Source of the DNA: Thermoleptolyngbya sichuanensis A183
GTDB lineage: Bacteria > Cyanobacteriota > Cyanobacteriia > Elainellales > Elainellaceae
Assembly (NCBI RefSeq): GCF_013177315.1
Contig: NZ_CP053661.1
Coordinates: forward strand, 558,001-622,000
Length of the DNA: 64,000 nt
Direction of reading: 5' to 3'
A program made the translations under genes and the position numbers. The notes beneath the pieces were generated by a model. That model did not search any database. It was not told the origin of the DNA and saw only the letters and a program-made list of their open reading frames with translations. Of the stretch, positions 48,282-58,090 are shown one piece after another (within the stretch, counting starts at the first letter, position 1; every line of letters starts with the position of its first letter).

Positions 48282-48902
48282 TCAGGGCGTTTTGACCCTT
48301 TCGCTGAGGGCGATCGCTGGGTCTGGCAGGGTATCTGCGGCTGGGAATAGAATTCGCTCAATGCGGTCTAGGGCTAGACCCAGATCATCGTTGACGACCT
48401 GCACATCAAACTCGTCAGCCGCATTGATTTCGGCGCGGGCCCGCTCCAGCCGACGGGCGATCGCCTCTTCCGAATCTTGCCCCCGACCCCGCAGGCGATG
48501 CTCTAGCTCATGCAGCGAAGGCGGCAGCACAAAAATCCGCAGCGCCTCCGGGAAGGTGTCCCGAATTTGCCGTGCCCCTTCTAGCTCAATTTCTAAAATG
48601 ACCCACTTCCCCTCTTGAACTGCTGCCTCCACAGGACGACGGGGCGTGCCGTAGCAGTTGCCTGCAAACTCAGCCCACTCCAACAGTTCCCCCTGGTCAA
48701 CTAGCGCCTGAAACTCGGCACGACTCAGAAAAAGGTAGTGCTGACCATCGACCTCTCCGGGACGCGGCGCACGAGTCGTCGCTGAGATCGAGAGATAAAG
48801 CTCAGGATGCCGTGTCATCAAGGCTTTCAAGAGCGTGCCCTTGCCAACCCCGCTCGGCCCAGTTAGGACAATTAGCCTGCCACTTGACCAACGCTCTTGC
48901 AT
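48282..48902 (-). CDS. gmk: Guanylate kinase
   Basis: A 206-residue enzyme that phosphorylates GMP to GDP. The P-loop is [12 protein letters not shown] near residue 14, and the GMP-binding core is [33 protein letters not shown] and [15 protein letters not shown]-like residues follow. It lies downstream of remA on the same strand, a common pairing in cyanobacteria and Firmicutes. Confidence 0.94.
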   Translation of the reverse strand: MQERWSSGRLIVLTGPSGVGKGTLLKALMTRHPELYLSISATTRAPRPGEVDGQHYLFLSRAEFQALVDQGELLEWAEFAGNCYGTPRRPVEAAVQEGKWVILEIELEGARQIRDTFPEALRIFVLPPSLHELEHRLRGRGQDSEEAIARRLERARAEINAADEFDVQVVNDDLGLALDRIERILFPAADTLPDPAIALSERVKTP

Positions 48903-49029
48903 ATAACAACTGCAACCAAAATCTTTAGGATCTTCATTCTATATGCAGTTGAAGATCTGATCCGTCTTGATATCAGCCGCCTCTTGCGCTGCGTCTGTTC
49001 GGGGTGGAGCTAGTCATCTCGGGGTGGAG

Positions 49030-49290
49030 CTAGTCATCACTGTTGTCTTTGCTCACCATGAAGCGGTTGGCGACTGTTTCGGGCTGAATCGCTGACAACA
49101 CCACATGTCCAGAATCGGTCACAATGACAGCACGAGTGCGACGACCATAGGTGGCATCAATTAACTGTCCGCGATCGCGGGCATCGCTGATGATACGCTT
49201 GATGGGGGCTGATTCGGGGCTGACAATGGCAATCACCCGATTTGCAGACACGATATTCCCGAAGCCGATATTGATGAGCCGGATGTCCAT
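49030..49290 (-). CDS. remA: RemA-like DUF370 regulator
   Basis: An 86-residue protein of the DUF370/RemA family, a DNA-binding regulator that in Bacillus controls biofilm matrix genes. The start is ATG 49290, giving the family sequence [20 protein letters not shown], then [20 protein letters not shown] and [18 protein letters not shown]. Thirty upstream codons are not conserved-looking. Followed by gmk 127 bp downstream. Confidence 0.9.
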   Translation of the reverse strand: MDIRLINIGFGNIVSANRVIAIVSPESAPIKRIISDARDRGQLIDATYGRRTRAVIVTDSGHVVLSAIQPETVANRFMVSKDNSDD

Positions 49291-49823
49291 ACAAATCCAT
49301 GCGGAATAGAAAGTGAGCAGAACTGATGCGTGAAATCTGGATACCACCCCAAAGCAGGCGGCACCTTGGCCGCTTGGCAAAGAGCAGTACGTCTAGTGAC
49401 TTTCAAATAGTTCTTGGTTTTAGTGATGCACTCGGTAGAAATCCTCAAAGTGCTTGGTTCTAGAGGTTACAGTTGTCACCCCAGATTCAAAGTCAATGGT
49501 AATCATTCTGACCAATAATAGGATGTTTTACGTATATATTTTCAATTTGTTAAAACCAAATCTGGTGGTACTTTTCCGTAATTTTGTAGCTCAGGGCCTA
49601 CCTGTGATTTCTGTGTAGCACGAACCTTGACTTACCCTGCTTCACCCAATTGGGTGAGTTTTTTTGCAACAGTGTGAATGTTAGAGAAAAATCCGCCAAC
49701 TATGCTAAGAAAATCCGCCATTGCTAAGAAAATCTAGTATTTCTTCATATAAAAAATAGATTTCAGGAATTCGGTGAATGCGGATCTTCATAGAAAGAAA
49801 AGAAGTAGATCTCCAGAAAATCT
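49291..49823. other. Divergent spacer between remA and rqcH
   Basis: About 530 bp, AT-rich at 49500-49610. It holds an orphan intrinsic terminator at 49642-49665 on the plus strand and two short near-repeats (ATCCGCCAACTATGC/ATCCGCCATTGC) after it. No gene is recognised; a small RNA ending at the terminator is possible. Confidence 0.5.
49642..49665 (+). terminator. Rho-independent terminator with no upstream gene
   Basis: The perfect palindrome TCACCCAATTGGGTGA (49642-49657) is followed by GTTTTTTT. A six-pair stem with a tetraloop and a seven-U tail is a classical terminator. The nearest plus-strand gene upstream ends 1.4 kb away at 48237, so this probably ends a short non-coding transcript. 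Confidence 0.75.
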
Positions 49824-51602
49824 GTGCAACCCGTTGATTACACGACTCTGATGGCGACCTGCGCTGAACTGCGAGTGACCTGGCTCCCGGCTCGGCTGGA
49901 GCAGGTTGTGCAGCGCGATCGCCACACGATTGCCCTCTGCCTCCGCACGCTCGATCGGCGCGGCTGGCTTACGCTCTCCTGGCATCCGCAAGCGGCCAGA
50001 GTGTGCATCGACCCGCCGCCGCCCAAAGGCCCCGACACCTTCACCTTTAGTCAACAACTGCGGCATCAGCTTAGCGGACTGGCGCTGGTTGCGATAGAGG
50101 CGATCGCCCCCTGGGAGCGGGTGCTAGATTTTCAGTTTGCTCGACGACCCGGCGACCCTGCTCTATGGCATCTCTATGTGGAGATCATGGGCAAATACAG
50201 CAACGTAGTGTTAACAAATGCTGACAATCAAATCGTTACCGTGGCGCATCAGGTCAGCGCTCAGCAGTCCAGCGTGCGCCCGGTGCTGACGGGACAGCCC
50301 TACGAGTTTCCCCCCGGCTTGACCGAATCGATGCCCAGCCTAGAGGAGCCGCTCGATCGCTGGCAGGAGCGGGTGGCGCTGATTCCTGGCCCGCTCAAGC
50401 GCAACTTGCTGAAGGCCTATCGCGGGCTGAGTTCGGCGCTGGTGCTGCGGCTGATTGCGGCGGCAGGACTCGATCCGGAGCGCCAGACAGATTCGCTGAG
50501 TCTGGCGGAGTGGGAACGGTTGGGCGATCGCTGGCGGGCGTGGCTGACGGCGCTGCGAACCGAGCAGTTTTCCCCCGGCTGGCTGTCCGATGGCTACACC
50601 GTGCTGGGCTGGGACGATGCGCTTCCGGCTGAGTCAGTACAAGCGCTGCTCAGCCGCTATTACACCGACGAGCTAAACCGCCAGGTCTTCTCGCAACTCC
50701 GCCACCAGCTCAACCAGCGGCTGACCCATCTGCTCAACAAGCTCTACGCCAAAGCCGAAGATTTCCAGACCCGGCTGGCCCAGTCCAACGAGGCCGATCG
50801 CTATCGGGCGCAGGCGGATTTGCTCATGGCGCACCTGCACGAATGGCAGCCGGGGCTAAAATCCATTGAGCTAGCGGACTTTGAGACGGGCGAACCTGTC
50901 AACATTGCCCTTGATCCTGAAAAGAACGCCGTGCAGAATGCCCAGGCGCTTTACAAGCGACACCAAAAATTGCGGCGATCACGCCAGGCTCTTGAACCGC
51001 TGCTGGCCGAGGTGCAGGCAGAAATCACCTACCTGGAACAGGTGCAGGTTGCCGTCCTGCAAGTAGACACCTACACCCTGCCAGACGACCTAGACGCGCT
51101 CGAAGATATTCGCAATGAGCTCATCCAGCAGCGCTATCTCGATGACCCCGACCAGCGCTATCGAGGAACTGCGGCAACCAACATGAACTTCCGCCGCTAC
51201 ACCACACCCAGCGGCTTTGAGGTGCTGATCGGGCGCAACAATCACCAGAACGACCAGCTAATCTCGCGCACCGCGACCGACTACGATCTCTGGTTTCACA
51301 GTCAGGAAATTCCGGGGAGCCATGTCCTGCTGCGGCTTCCGGCGGGCGTAGTGCCAGAGGATGCCGACCTGCAATTTACGGCTGACTTGGCTGCTTACCA
51401 CAGCCGCGCTGCCCAAAGTGAGCAGGTTCCCGTCGTCTACACGGAGCCGCGTCATGTGTATAAACCCAAGGGCGCACGACCCGGCACAGTGATCTACAAA
51501 CAGGAGCGGGTGATTTGGGGACAGCCGCAGCGGGCTAGGCGTTGGCTGGAGTCTGCTGCCAGTTCTGCTCCCGTCTCTACGCCGGAACCCGTTGCGCCAT
51601 GA
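49824..51602 (+). CDS. rqcH: NFACT family protein (RqcH/Rqc2 homologue)
   Basis: A 592-residue protein of the NFACT family, which recruits alanyl-tRNA to obstructed large ribosomal subunits in quality control. The NFACT-N domain covers about 1-200 (MQPVDYTTLMATCAELRVTW, DFQFARRPGDP), and a long coiled coil spans about 270-430. The NFACT-R domain is at about 460-560 (TPSGFEVLIGRNNHQND, TDYDLWFHSQEIPGSHVLLR). The start is GTG 49824. It overlaps the alpha/beta hydrolase by 4 bp (ATGA). Confidence 0.9.
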   Translation: MQPVDYTTLMATCAELRVTWLPARLEQVVQRDRHTIALCLRTLDRRGWLTLSWHPQAARVCIDPPPPKGPDTFTFSQQLRHQLSGLALVAIEAIAPWERVLDFQFARRPGDPALWHLYVEIMGKYSNVVLTNADNQIVTVAHQVSAQQSSVRPVLTGQPYEFPPGLTESMPSLEEPLDRWQERVALIPGPLKRNLLKAYRGLSSALVLRLIAAAGLDPERQTDSLSLAEWERLGDRWRAWLTALRTEQFSPGWLSDGYTVLGWDDALPAESVQALLSRYYTDELNRQVFSQLRHQLNQRLTHLLNKLYAKAEDFQTRLAQSNEADRYRAQADLLMAHLHEWQPGLKSIELADFETGEPVNIALDPEKNAVQNAQALYKRHQKLRRSRQALEPLLAEVQAEITYLEQVQVAVLQVDTYTLPDDLDALEDIRNELIQQRYLDDPDQRYRGTAATNMNFRRYTTPSGFEVLIGRNNHQNDQLISRTATDYDLWFHSQEIPGSHVLLRLPAGVVPEDADLQFTADLAAYHSRAAQSEQVPVVYTEPRHVYKPKGARPGTVIYKQERVIWGQPQRARRWLESAASSAPVSTPEPVAP

Positions 51603-52804
51603 GTCGTGTCGCAGGCTTGGTGATCTTGTTGCTCAGCGGGGTGGGGTTGTTTCTCAGCCTGTGGACGGTCGTGCCTGCGCCGACTTTTGCGCTGCTGCCG
51701 CTGGGGGTGGGAGCGCCGGAAATCAGCCCGCTTTTGATGCTGGTGAATGGGCAGGTGGGGCTGGATGCAGTCGTTCTCTTTTCCGCCAGCCGTCGTCCTG
51801 CGGCTCGGCGCATGGCCCGCAGCGCGATCGCCCTCAGCCTAGTTGCCCTCCTGCTCAGCAGCCTGCCGCTGTTGCAACTGCGGGGCACGGTGCAGCAGGT
51901 AGACCAGGCGATGCGAGCAGCCCTGGGAGACTCCTACGATCTGTCCCCAAATGCATCCCGACGCGGGCGATCGCGCCCATTTGTGTTTTCTGACCTGCTC
52001 TTGGGCATTCCGATTCCGGCGGACGTTTCTGCTGAATCCATCGAGTATGCTGCTGCGGATGGCACGCCGCTGCGCCTGGTGAAGTATCAGCCTGTGGTGC
52101 GGCCACCGGAGCCGATGGGGGCCATCGTTGCGCTCTATGGCGGTGCGTGGCACACGGGGGATGCTGACGATAATGCCCATTTCAACCAATACTTGGCGGC
52201 GCGGGGCTATACGGTGATCGCGCTGGACTATCGCCACGCGCCGGAGCATCCCTTCCCGGCGCAGCTTCAGGATGTGCAGCAGGGGCTACAACTGATTCGC
52301 CAGCGGGCCGCAGCGTGGGGAATTGCGGGCGATCGCCTTGCTCTGCTTGGCTGGTCGGCAGGCGCACACCTGGCCAGCCTGGTCGCCTTCCAGCCCGGTG
52401 CCGTGCCCGTGCGGGGAATCGTCGGCTACTACGGCCCGGTAGACCTAGCGGAGGGTTATCGCAATCCGCCGCGCCCCGACCCCATCAACACCCGCGCTTT
52501 GCTAGAAGACTTCCTGAGCGGCACGCCAGACACCCGACCCGCCGAATATCGCGCCGCCTCGCCGATTACTTATGTGCGCCCCGGTCTGCCGCCTGTGCTG
52601 CTGATCTACGGCGATCGCGACCATGTGGTCAAGCCGGAATTCGGCCAGCAGCTTTACCAAGCACTCCGCGCCAATGGCAACACCGCCGCCCTGATCCGCC
52701 TGCCCTGGGCAGAACACGCCTTCGATGTGATTTTTCGGGGCATTGGTGGCCAGATTGCGCTCTACCATGTGGAGCGGTTTTTGGATTGGGCGATCGCCCA
52801 GTAG
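51599..52804 (+). CDS. Membrane-anchored alpha/beta hydrolase
   Basis: A 401-residue hydrolase of the HSL-like or BD-FAE-like type. Three hydrophobic helices occupy about residues 5-110. The catalytic domain has YGGAWHTGD (oxyanion region, HGGG-like), LLGWSAGAHLASL (nucleophile Ser), YGDRDHVVKP (Asp) and AEHAFDVIF (His). It starts within the rqcH stop (ATGA), so is translationally coupled. The substrate is unknown; a carboxylic ester is expected. Confidence 0.85.
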   Translation: MSRVAGLVILLLSGVGLFLSLWTVVPAPTFALLPLGVGAPEISPLLMLVNGQVGLDAVVLFSASRRPAARRMARSAIALSLVALLLSSLPLLQLRGTVQQVDQAMRAALGDSYDLSPNASRRGRSRPFVFSDLLLGIPIPADVSAESIEYAAADGTPLRLVKYQPVVRPPEPMGAIVALYGGAWHTGDADDNAHFNQYLAARGYTVIALDYRHAPEHPFPAQLQDVQQGLQLIRQRAAAWGIAGDRLALLGWSAGAHLASLVAFQPGAVPVRGIVGYYGPVDLAEGYRNPPRPDPINTRALLEDFLSGTPDTRPAEYRAASPITYVRPGLPPVLLIYGDRDHVVKPEFGQQLYQALRANGNTAALIRLPWAEHAFDVIFRGIGGQIALYHVERFLDWAIAQ

Positions 52805-53042
52805 AAGGATTTTGGATTGGGACTTTTAGAGTTTGGATTGGGGCTTGTGCAAAAGATTTTGGATTGGGACTTTTAGATTTTGCATTGGGGCTTGTGCATT
52901 TGGAGGATTGCTCTGGGCGCAGCCCGCGAGAAATCCTCCAAGATTCAGAAAAATCATTGCAGGCGGGTCAGTCCTGGGGGACTTTGGATGGGGGATTTTG
53001 GAGGCGGGATTGGAATCGCGGCACGGGGTTTTGGCAGGGGCC
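52805..53042. repeat. TTTTGGATT arrays and a decayed miniature element
   Basis: The first 90 bp are three near-copies of GGATTGGGACTTTTAGA-type text. At about 52900-52974 lies a decayed copy of the palindromic element (GGGCGCAGCCCGCGAGAAAT centre, GGGTCAGTCCT right end). More TTTTGGATT-type text follows. Confidence 0.6.
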
Positions 53043-54044
53043 TCAATCGGCGATCGCCAGCGCGATCTTTCCAAGGCAGGAACCTGCTTCCAGCAGCCGA
53101 TGCGCCGCTGCTGCCTCTGCCAGCGGAACCGTGTGGCTGAGGATGATGCGGAGCTTGCCCTGGTCAATCCACTGGGCGCAGCGGTGCAAAATCTCTGACT
53201 GGTGCGCTTGGGCAGAGTCCAAGCCCTGGAGCATGGGGGTGAGCATGAGTTCAAAGCTGACCCGCAAGTTGCGATCGCGGGCCGTCTTCCAATCCGTCTG
53301 CGGATCGGGCGCAAGGAGCGATACCACATCGCCATACACCCGCGTCATCGCGAAGCACTGCGACAGCACACCGCCGCCCACCGTATCAAAGCTAACATCC
53401 ACCCCAGCGCCCTGGGTCAGCGCCATCACTTCAGCCACAGGATCGGTGGTTCGATAATCGATCGTGGCGGCGGCTCCCAGATCTCGCGCCAGTGCCGACT
53501 TTTCCTCAGTGCTAACGGTGGTGTAAACCTGCGCCCCCATCAGCCGCGCCAGTTGAATCGCCACATGCCCCACGCCGCCCGCGCCCGCCTGCACCATCAC
53601 CGTCTGCCCCGCCTGGAGCCGAGCGCGATCGCACAAGGCTTCCCAAGCGGTAATCAAGACCAACGGCGCAGCAGCCGCTTCGGCAAAGCTCAGCGTGGCG
53701 GGCTTGGGCGCAACACAGCGTTCTTCTACCACGGCAAATTCTGCGTAGGTTCCCGGCGCTCCGCCCAGCCCGCCCTGGCAAAAATACACCGCCTCACCAA
53801 TATGAAACTGTTTCACCTGAGCGCCAACTGCCTCAACGACCCCCGCCCCGTCGCAGCCTAAAATTGCAGGCATCTGATCCGGGTAAAACGTGCCGCGCTT
53901 CCGCAGCTTTGTGTCAATCGGGTTCACGCCTGCCGCCTTCAGGCGCACCAGCAGCGCAGTATCGCTCGTCAGGCGGGGTTCAGGAACGTCGCGCAGTTGC
54001 AGCACCTCCGGCACACCTGGCGCAGTCATCAGTACAGCTTTCAT
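53043..54044 (-). CDS. MDR-family NAD(P)H:quinone oxidoreductase-like protein
   Basis: A 333-residue medium-chain dehydrogenase/reductase without the zinc-binding cysteines of alcohol dehydrogenases. VMVQAGAGGVGHVAIQLARL near 150 binds the nucleotide. NPIDTKLRKRGTFYPDQMPA and ILGCDGAGVVEAVG start the catalytic domain. The start is ATG 54044 (MKAVLMTAPG), 11 bp after GAGAGGAG. Divergent from ftsH. The substrate is probably a quinone or enone. Confidence 0.87.
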   Translation of the reverse strand: MKAVLMTAPGVPEVLQLRDVPEPRLTSDTALLVRLKAAGVNPIDTKLRKRGTFYPDQMPAILGCDGAGVVEAVGAQVKQFHIGEAVYFCQGGLGGAPGTYAEFAVVEERCVAPKPATLSFAEAAAAPLVLITAWEALCDRARLQAGQTVMVQAGAGGVGHVAIQLARLMGAQVYTTVSTEEKSALARDLGAAATIDYRTTDPVAEVMALTQGAGVDVSFDTVGGGVLSQCFAMTRVYGDVVSLLAPDPQTDWKTARDRNLRVSFELMLTPMLQGLDSAQAHQSEILHRCAQWIDQGKLRIILSHTVPLAEAAAAHRLLEAGSCLGKIALAIAD

Positions 54045-54243
54045 CCGGGTTTTCTCCTCTCTAGCCCGACCCATCCCCTGATAAATCAGAGGTTCAGCAG
54101 CCTGTGAACTGGACGTAAAGTTTCAGTCCAGCCTGCTCCGAATTGTAAGGCCGCAGGCTGAAACCACACCCGCTGCTGAGTCAGCAAGTTACACTAGTGC
54201 TATCCAAAGATCCTGTGTTCTGGCACGACTGAAAGCTTAAGGT

Positions 54244-56184
54244 ATGCGTGATTCTCGACCCCGCCCGCTGACCCCAAACACTTCCCTACCCCGCACCCGC
54301 ACTACTCGAACTGTCCGTACCGCGGCGACAGGTGCAGTGGCAGCGGTCTGGCTGGCGCTGCAAGCCGTGCTGGTCGCTCCGCCCGCTCTGTCGCAAACCA
54401 GCACGGCCCGTTCCCCGGAACGCCTCAGCTACACGGGGCTGATAGAAAAAATTGAAGCAGGGCAGGTGTCTAGGATCGAGGTCGATTCTGCGCGGGGTGT
54501 GGCGCAGGTTTACCTGAAGGATCGCAGCAATACGCCACAGGAAGTCATTCTCTTCAGCAATCCAGGCGATAACCAGGCGCTATTTGAAACGGCGCGAGAT
54601 AACAAAGTCGATGTTGCGGCCCAGTCTTCGGCAGACAGCAATGCGGTGTCTTGGTTTATTACCAATGCGCTGCTGGCGTTTCTGCTGATTGCGGGGCTGC
54701 TGATGATTTTGCGCCGCTCTGGCAATGCCTCTGGTCAGGCAATGAATTTTGGCAAGTCTCGCGCCCGCTTCATGATGGAAGCCAAGACGGGCGTGACGTT
54801 CGACAACGTAGCGGGCATCGAAGAGGCCAAGGAAGAACTGCAAGAAGTGGTGACCTTCCTGAAGAAGCCGGAACGCTTTACCGCTGTGGGGGCGAAGATT
54901 CCCAAGGGCGTGCTGCTGGTGGGGCCGCCGGGGACTGGGAAAACGCTGATGGCCAAGGCGATCGCCGGAGAAGCAGGCGTTCCCTTCTTCAGCATTTCTG
55001 GCTCAGAATTTGTGGAAATGTTTGTGGGGGTGGGTGCATCCCGTGTCCGCGACTTGTTCAAAAAAGCCAAGGAAAACGCGCCCTGCATCATCTTTATCGA
55101 CGAGATCGACGCAGTAGGTCGGCAGCGCGGCGCGGGCATCGGCGGCGGCAACGACGAGCGGGAGCAAACCCTGAACCAGTTGCTCACCGAGATGGATGGC
55201 TTTGAGGGCAACACGGGCATCATCATCATCGCCGCCACAAACCGTCCTGACGTGCTGGATTCTGCGCTGCTGCGGCCGGGCCGCTTTGACCGACAGGTGC
55301 AGGTCGATTTGCCCGGATACAACGGTCGGTTAGGCATTCTGGAAGTCCACGCCCGCGACAAGAAGCTGTCGCCGGAGGTATCGCTAGAGGCGATCGCCCG
55401 CCGCACGCCAGGGTTCTCTGGGGCCGACCTGGCAAACCTGCTGAACGAAGCCGCCATCCTCACCGCCCGTCGCCGCAAGGAAGAAATCACGGCGCTGGAA
55501 ATCGACGATGCCATCGACCGCATCACCACGGGCATGACGCTAACGCCGCTGCTCGACAGCAAGAAAAAGCGGCTGATTGCGTATCACGAGGTCGGCCATG
55601 CGCTGCTGATGACCCTGCTGAAAAACTCCGATCCGTTGAACAAAGTGACCATCATCCCCCGCTCCGGCGGCGTGGGCGGCTTTGCCCAGCAGACCTTCAA
55701 CGAAGAGATGATCGACAGCGGCCTCTACACCCGCGCTTGGCTGCTCGACCGCATCACCATTGCGCTGGGCGGCCGCGCCGCCGAGGAAGAAGTGTTTGGC
55801 GATCCGGAGGTGACAGTCGGCGCGAGCGGCGACATCCGCGTGGTGGCAGACCTGGCCCGCGAAATGGTGACTCGCTACGGCATGTCTGACCTGGGCCCCT
55901 TTGCGCTGGAAAGCGGCAACAATGAGGTGTTTCTGGGGCGAGATCTGATGTCGCGGTCGGAATATTCTGAAGAAATTGCCGTCAAGATCGACCATCAGGT
56001 GCGGGATATTGCCACCCGCTGCCACCGCGAGGCCCGTCGCCTCATCCGCGAAAACCGCGCCTTAGTAGACAAGCTGGTAGAGATTTTGCTAGAGCAGGAA
56101 ACCATTGATGGGGAACAGTTCCGCAAGATTGTGGGCGAGTCGGTCGAGTTGCCGGAACAGCAGCTTGCTGCCCAAGGGATCTAG
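54244..56184 (+). CDS. ftsH: ATP-dependent zinc metalloprotease FtsH
   Basis: A 646-residue thylakoid/plasma-membrane protease that degrades damaged photosystem II D1 and other membrane proteins. Transmembrane helix 1 is at about 28-48, and helix 2 at about 135-157. Walker A GPPGTGKT is near 227, Walker B IIFIDEID near 285, and the zinc site is YHEVGHAL near 447. A distal acidic residue lies in the [20 protein letters not shown] region. It is one of several FtsH paralogues expected in a cyanobacterium; the class cannot be fixed from sequence alone. Confidence 0.93.
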   Translation: MRDSRPRPLTPNTSLPRTRTTRTVRTAATGAVAAVWLALQAVLVAPPALSQTSTARSPERLSYTGLIEKIEAGQVSRIEVDSARGVAQVYLKDRSNTPQEVILFSNPGDNQALFETARDNKVDVAAQSSADSNAVSWFITNALLAFLLIAGLLMILRRSGNASGQAMNFGKSRARFMMEAKTGVTFDNVAGIEEAKEELQEVVTFLKKPERFTAVGAKIPKGVLLVGPPGTGKTLMAKAIAGEAGVPFFSISGSEFVEMFVGVGASRVRDLFKKAKENAPCIIFIDEIDAVGRQRGAGIGGGNDEREQTLNQLLTEMDGFEGNTGIIIIAATNRPDVLDSALLRPGRFDRQVQVDLPGYNGRLGILEVHARDKKLSPEVSLEAIARRTPGFSGADLANLLNEAAILTARRRKEEITALEIDDAIDRITTGMTLTPLLDSKKKRLIAYHEVGHALLMTLLKNSDPLNKVTIIPRSGGVGGFAQQTFNEEMIDSGLYTRAWLLDRITIALGGRAAEEEVFGDPEVTVGASGDIRVVADLAREMVTRYGMSDLGPFALESGNNEVFLGRDLMSRSEYSEEIAVKIDHQVRDIATRCHREARRLIRENRALVDKLVEILLEQETIDGEQFRKIVGESVELPEQQLAAQGI

Positions 56185-56211
56185 CGTTCTGATGCAACGC
56201 AACCCGTTCCG

Positions 56212-56823
56212 TTAGCCGTCTGCCAGGAATAGCCCTGTTTCGGTGCAGATGCCGTGTAGCGGGCGATCCCAGGGATCTCTTGGCAGGCGGGGCACACGGG
56301 CATACTCAAACACAATGCCGATTGTGGGTTTGCCCCGCCACTGGGGCGCACTCAGCATCCGGTCGTAGAAGCCGCCGCCGTAGCCCAGTCGATAGCCCTG
56401 CACATCGCAGGCCAGCGCCGGAACCAGGATCAGGTCTACCTCTGCTGGGCTGAGCTGGAGCGATAGGGGATGGGGTTCTGGGATACCAAACGCGCCCGTT
56501 TGCAGCGGGTAGGCACGGGGCATCCCGGCTCCATTGGGCGACCAGCGATGCCAGACCATCTCTTTTTCAACACAGCGGGGGAAGCCCCAGCGCTTGGGCA
56601 GATGAAACAACGGGCTGAGGTCAGGCTCTTGGCGCACGCTGAAATAGGCGAGAACCGTCCGCGCCTGAGCAAATCCCTCCCAGCTTTGCAACCGGGCACA
56701 GAGGCGATCGCTCTTTTCTCGCCAGAGATCAGGATGCATCGTCTGACGGGCCTTGAGCAGCGATCGCCGTCGGATGGCCTTTTCCTGATCACGGTCAGCT
56801 TGGGAACCAGCGGTGAGATCCAA
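56212..56823 (-). CDS. 5-formyltetrahydrofolate cyclo-ligase
   Basis: A 203-residue enzyme that converts 5-formyl-THF to 5,10-methenyl-THF with ATP. The signature YRLGYGGGFYDRML near 165 is the family's ATP/Mg site, and AYFSVRQEPDLSPL and VDLILVPALACDVQG precede it. Lengths and motifs are complete. It runs convergent with ftsH, with 27 bp between stops. Confidence 0.88.
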   Translation of the reverse strand: MDLTAGSQADRDQEKAIRRRSLLKARQTMHPDLWREKSDRLCARLQSWEGFAQARTVLAYFSVRQEPDLSPLFHLPKRWGFPRCVEKEMVWHRWSPNGAGMPRAYPLQTGAFGIPEPHPLSLQLSPAEVDLILVPALACDVQGYRLGYGGGFYDRMLSAPQWRGKPTIGIVFEYARVPRLPRDPWDRPLHGICTETGLFLADG

Positions 56824-56860
56824 GGGGTTAGAAGTTGGGGATTAGGGGTTAGGCTCAAAG

Positions 56861-56891
56861 TCCCCCTTATCAAGGGGGATTTAGGGGGATC
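56861..56891. repeat. Short cyanobacterial palindromic repeat
   Basis: TCCCCCTTATCAAGGGGGAT followed by TTAGGGGGAT, an inverted repeat that I know as common in intergenic regions of many cyanobacteria. It lies upstream of the cyclo-ligase gene. Confidence 0.6.
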
Positions 56892-56955
56892 GGCTCAACC
56901 AGCAAAGGTTTCACCCTTCACTCTAGAGGGTTTTGCGCTGGTGTGGCAAGCCAGA

Positions 56956-57921
56956 TTATCGACCCGACAGCCACGCTAGCTCAACCACCGTCAGGTCATA
57001 CCAAAAGCCGGAGCTTGCCGGAACCTGCTGGAGGCGATCGCCACACTGCCGCGTCCCCAACTGACCACAGGCCAGGCTCAGCAACTCCTGCTGCGACACT
57101 GGGCGGCCGCTGGGCGTGAACCAGTTTGCGCCAAACCGAGCCGATCGCCCGTTGGGATAAAACCAGGACGAGCCAGACATGAGCAGTTGCCCATTGGGAT
57201 ATTGCCAGGACGAGCCAAACCGACCCGCCACGCCGTTGGGATAGTTCCAGCCGTTGCCAAAGCGAGCAACCTGTCCATTTCCCCAGCGGCTAAGACTGGT
57301 GGCTACGCCGCCGCTGCTGCATACCGCCAGTTGCGCTCCGGTGACGGCATCGCTGAGGGAACTGCCTGCATCCCACATATAGGACAGTCGCGCCATCACG
57401 GTCAGATCGGTGCAGTCTTGCGTAGACACCAGCGGCAGAGGATTGGGCGGCTCTGGTCGGCGACGCGGGCGATAGTCGTAGCGGGGATGGCAGTCGTAGC
57501 CCGGATAGCAGCGGGGCAGGCGATTTCCGTAGGGATTGCTTCGCGAATCGTGCCGATAGTCATCCCGCCAGTCCGCATTGTCGCGCCAGTCGTAGGGAGC
57601 GCGCTCATCGTGATCAGGGCGATCGCCCCGCCGCCGGATGAGGATTCGCTGCGCCAGTTCAGGCGCTTGGCGGGTGCTGGGTTCTGCCCCTGGTCGGGCA
57701 TCGAGATGGGTTGCATCAAGGCGGGTTGCCAAACCCTTCAGCGGCATCGCCAGCCCGCCCAAGAGGGCCAGCGCCAGGGCAATTCCCGTCGGGATTGCTT
57801 CGCGAATCGCTCGATGTCGTGGGGTTGGGTGCGGCGATTTCCGCAGGGATCGCTTTGCGAATCGCGTCTGCCTCATCGCATTTTGGAACAGCCGAAGCAA
57901 ACCAGTTTGAGGGTGTAGCAT
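56956..57921 (-). CDS. Exported protein with W-x-Y-P-N-G repeats
   Basis: A 321-residue protein. A hydrophobic segment near 47-65 (IALALALLGGLAMPLKGL) may be a signal or membrane anchor. An arginine-rich, low-complexity region follows (RPRRRPEPPN). From about 195 the protein has four to five repeats of about 16 residues built on GNGWNYPNGVAGRFG, GSSWQYPNGQLLMSG and GSSWFYPNGRSARFG. This may form a beta-sheet stack. The N-terminal text FAKRSLRKSP and IREAIPTGI is translated from a palindromic repeat that also occurs in nnr. Unknown function. Confidence 0.55.
   Translation of the reverse strand: MLHPQTGLLRLFQNAMRQTRFAKRSLRKSPHPTPRHRAIREAIPTGIALALALLGGLAMPLKGLATRLDATHLDARPGAEPSTRQAPELAQRILIRRRGDRPDHDERAPYDWRDNADWRDDYRHDSRSNPYGNRLPRCYPGYDCHPRYDYRPRRRPEPPNPLPLVSTQDCTDLTVMARLSYMWDAGSSLSDAVTGAQLAVCSSGGVATSLSRWGNGQVARFGNGWNYPNGVAGRFGSSWQYPNGQLLMSGSSWFYPNGRSARFGANWFTPSGRPVSQQELLSLACGQLGTRQCGDRLQQVPASSGFWYDLTVVELAWLSGR
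57520..57552. repeat. GCGATTCCCG palindromic repeat, copy 1 (in CDS)
   Basis: About 32 bp, with GCGATT and AATCG(C) arms around a CCGTAGGGATTGCTTCGCG centre. It translates as DSRSNPYGNRL in the minus frame of the W-Y-P-N-G repeat protein, which remains open. Confidence 0.65.
57781..57866. repeat. GCGATTCCCG palindromic repeat, copies 2 and 3 (in CDS)
   Basis: Two copies, at 57781-57810 and 57834-57866, 24 bp apart, both inside the N-terminal coding part of the same gene and both in frame. Confidence 0.65.
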
Positions 57922-58090
57922 TTGACAGAACGGCGCTTGAGGAATCTAAACGGAGCGGGCGATCGCAGGGTACGCAGCAGGTATCCGGCGGCCGGGCGTG
58001 AGACGTGCGGACTGAAAAGCTTGCCAAAAATCCAAAATCGCCAATCTAAAATCCAAAATCGCTGGAATTGTCAAACTAAAATCCAAAATC

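Noticed and set aside
54735-55562. Antisense frame opposite ftsH
   Set aside because: Serine- and arginine-rich shadow of a highly conserved gene.
55580-55600. FtsH zinc motif HEVGH in place of HEAGH
   Set aside because: The HExxH core is intact and this substitution is common in cyanobacterial FtsH proteins.
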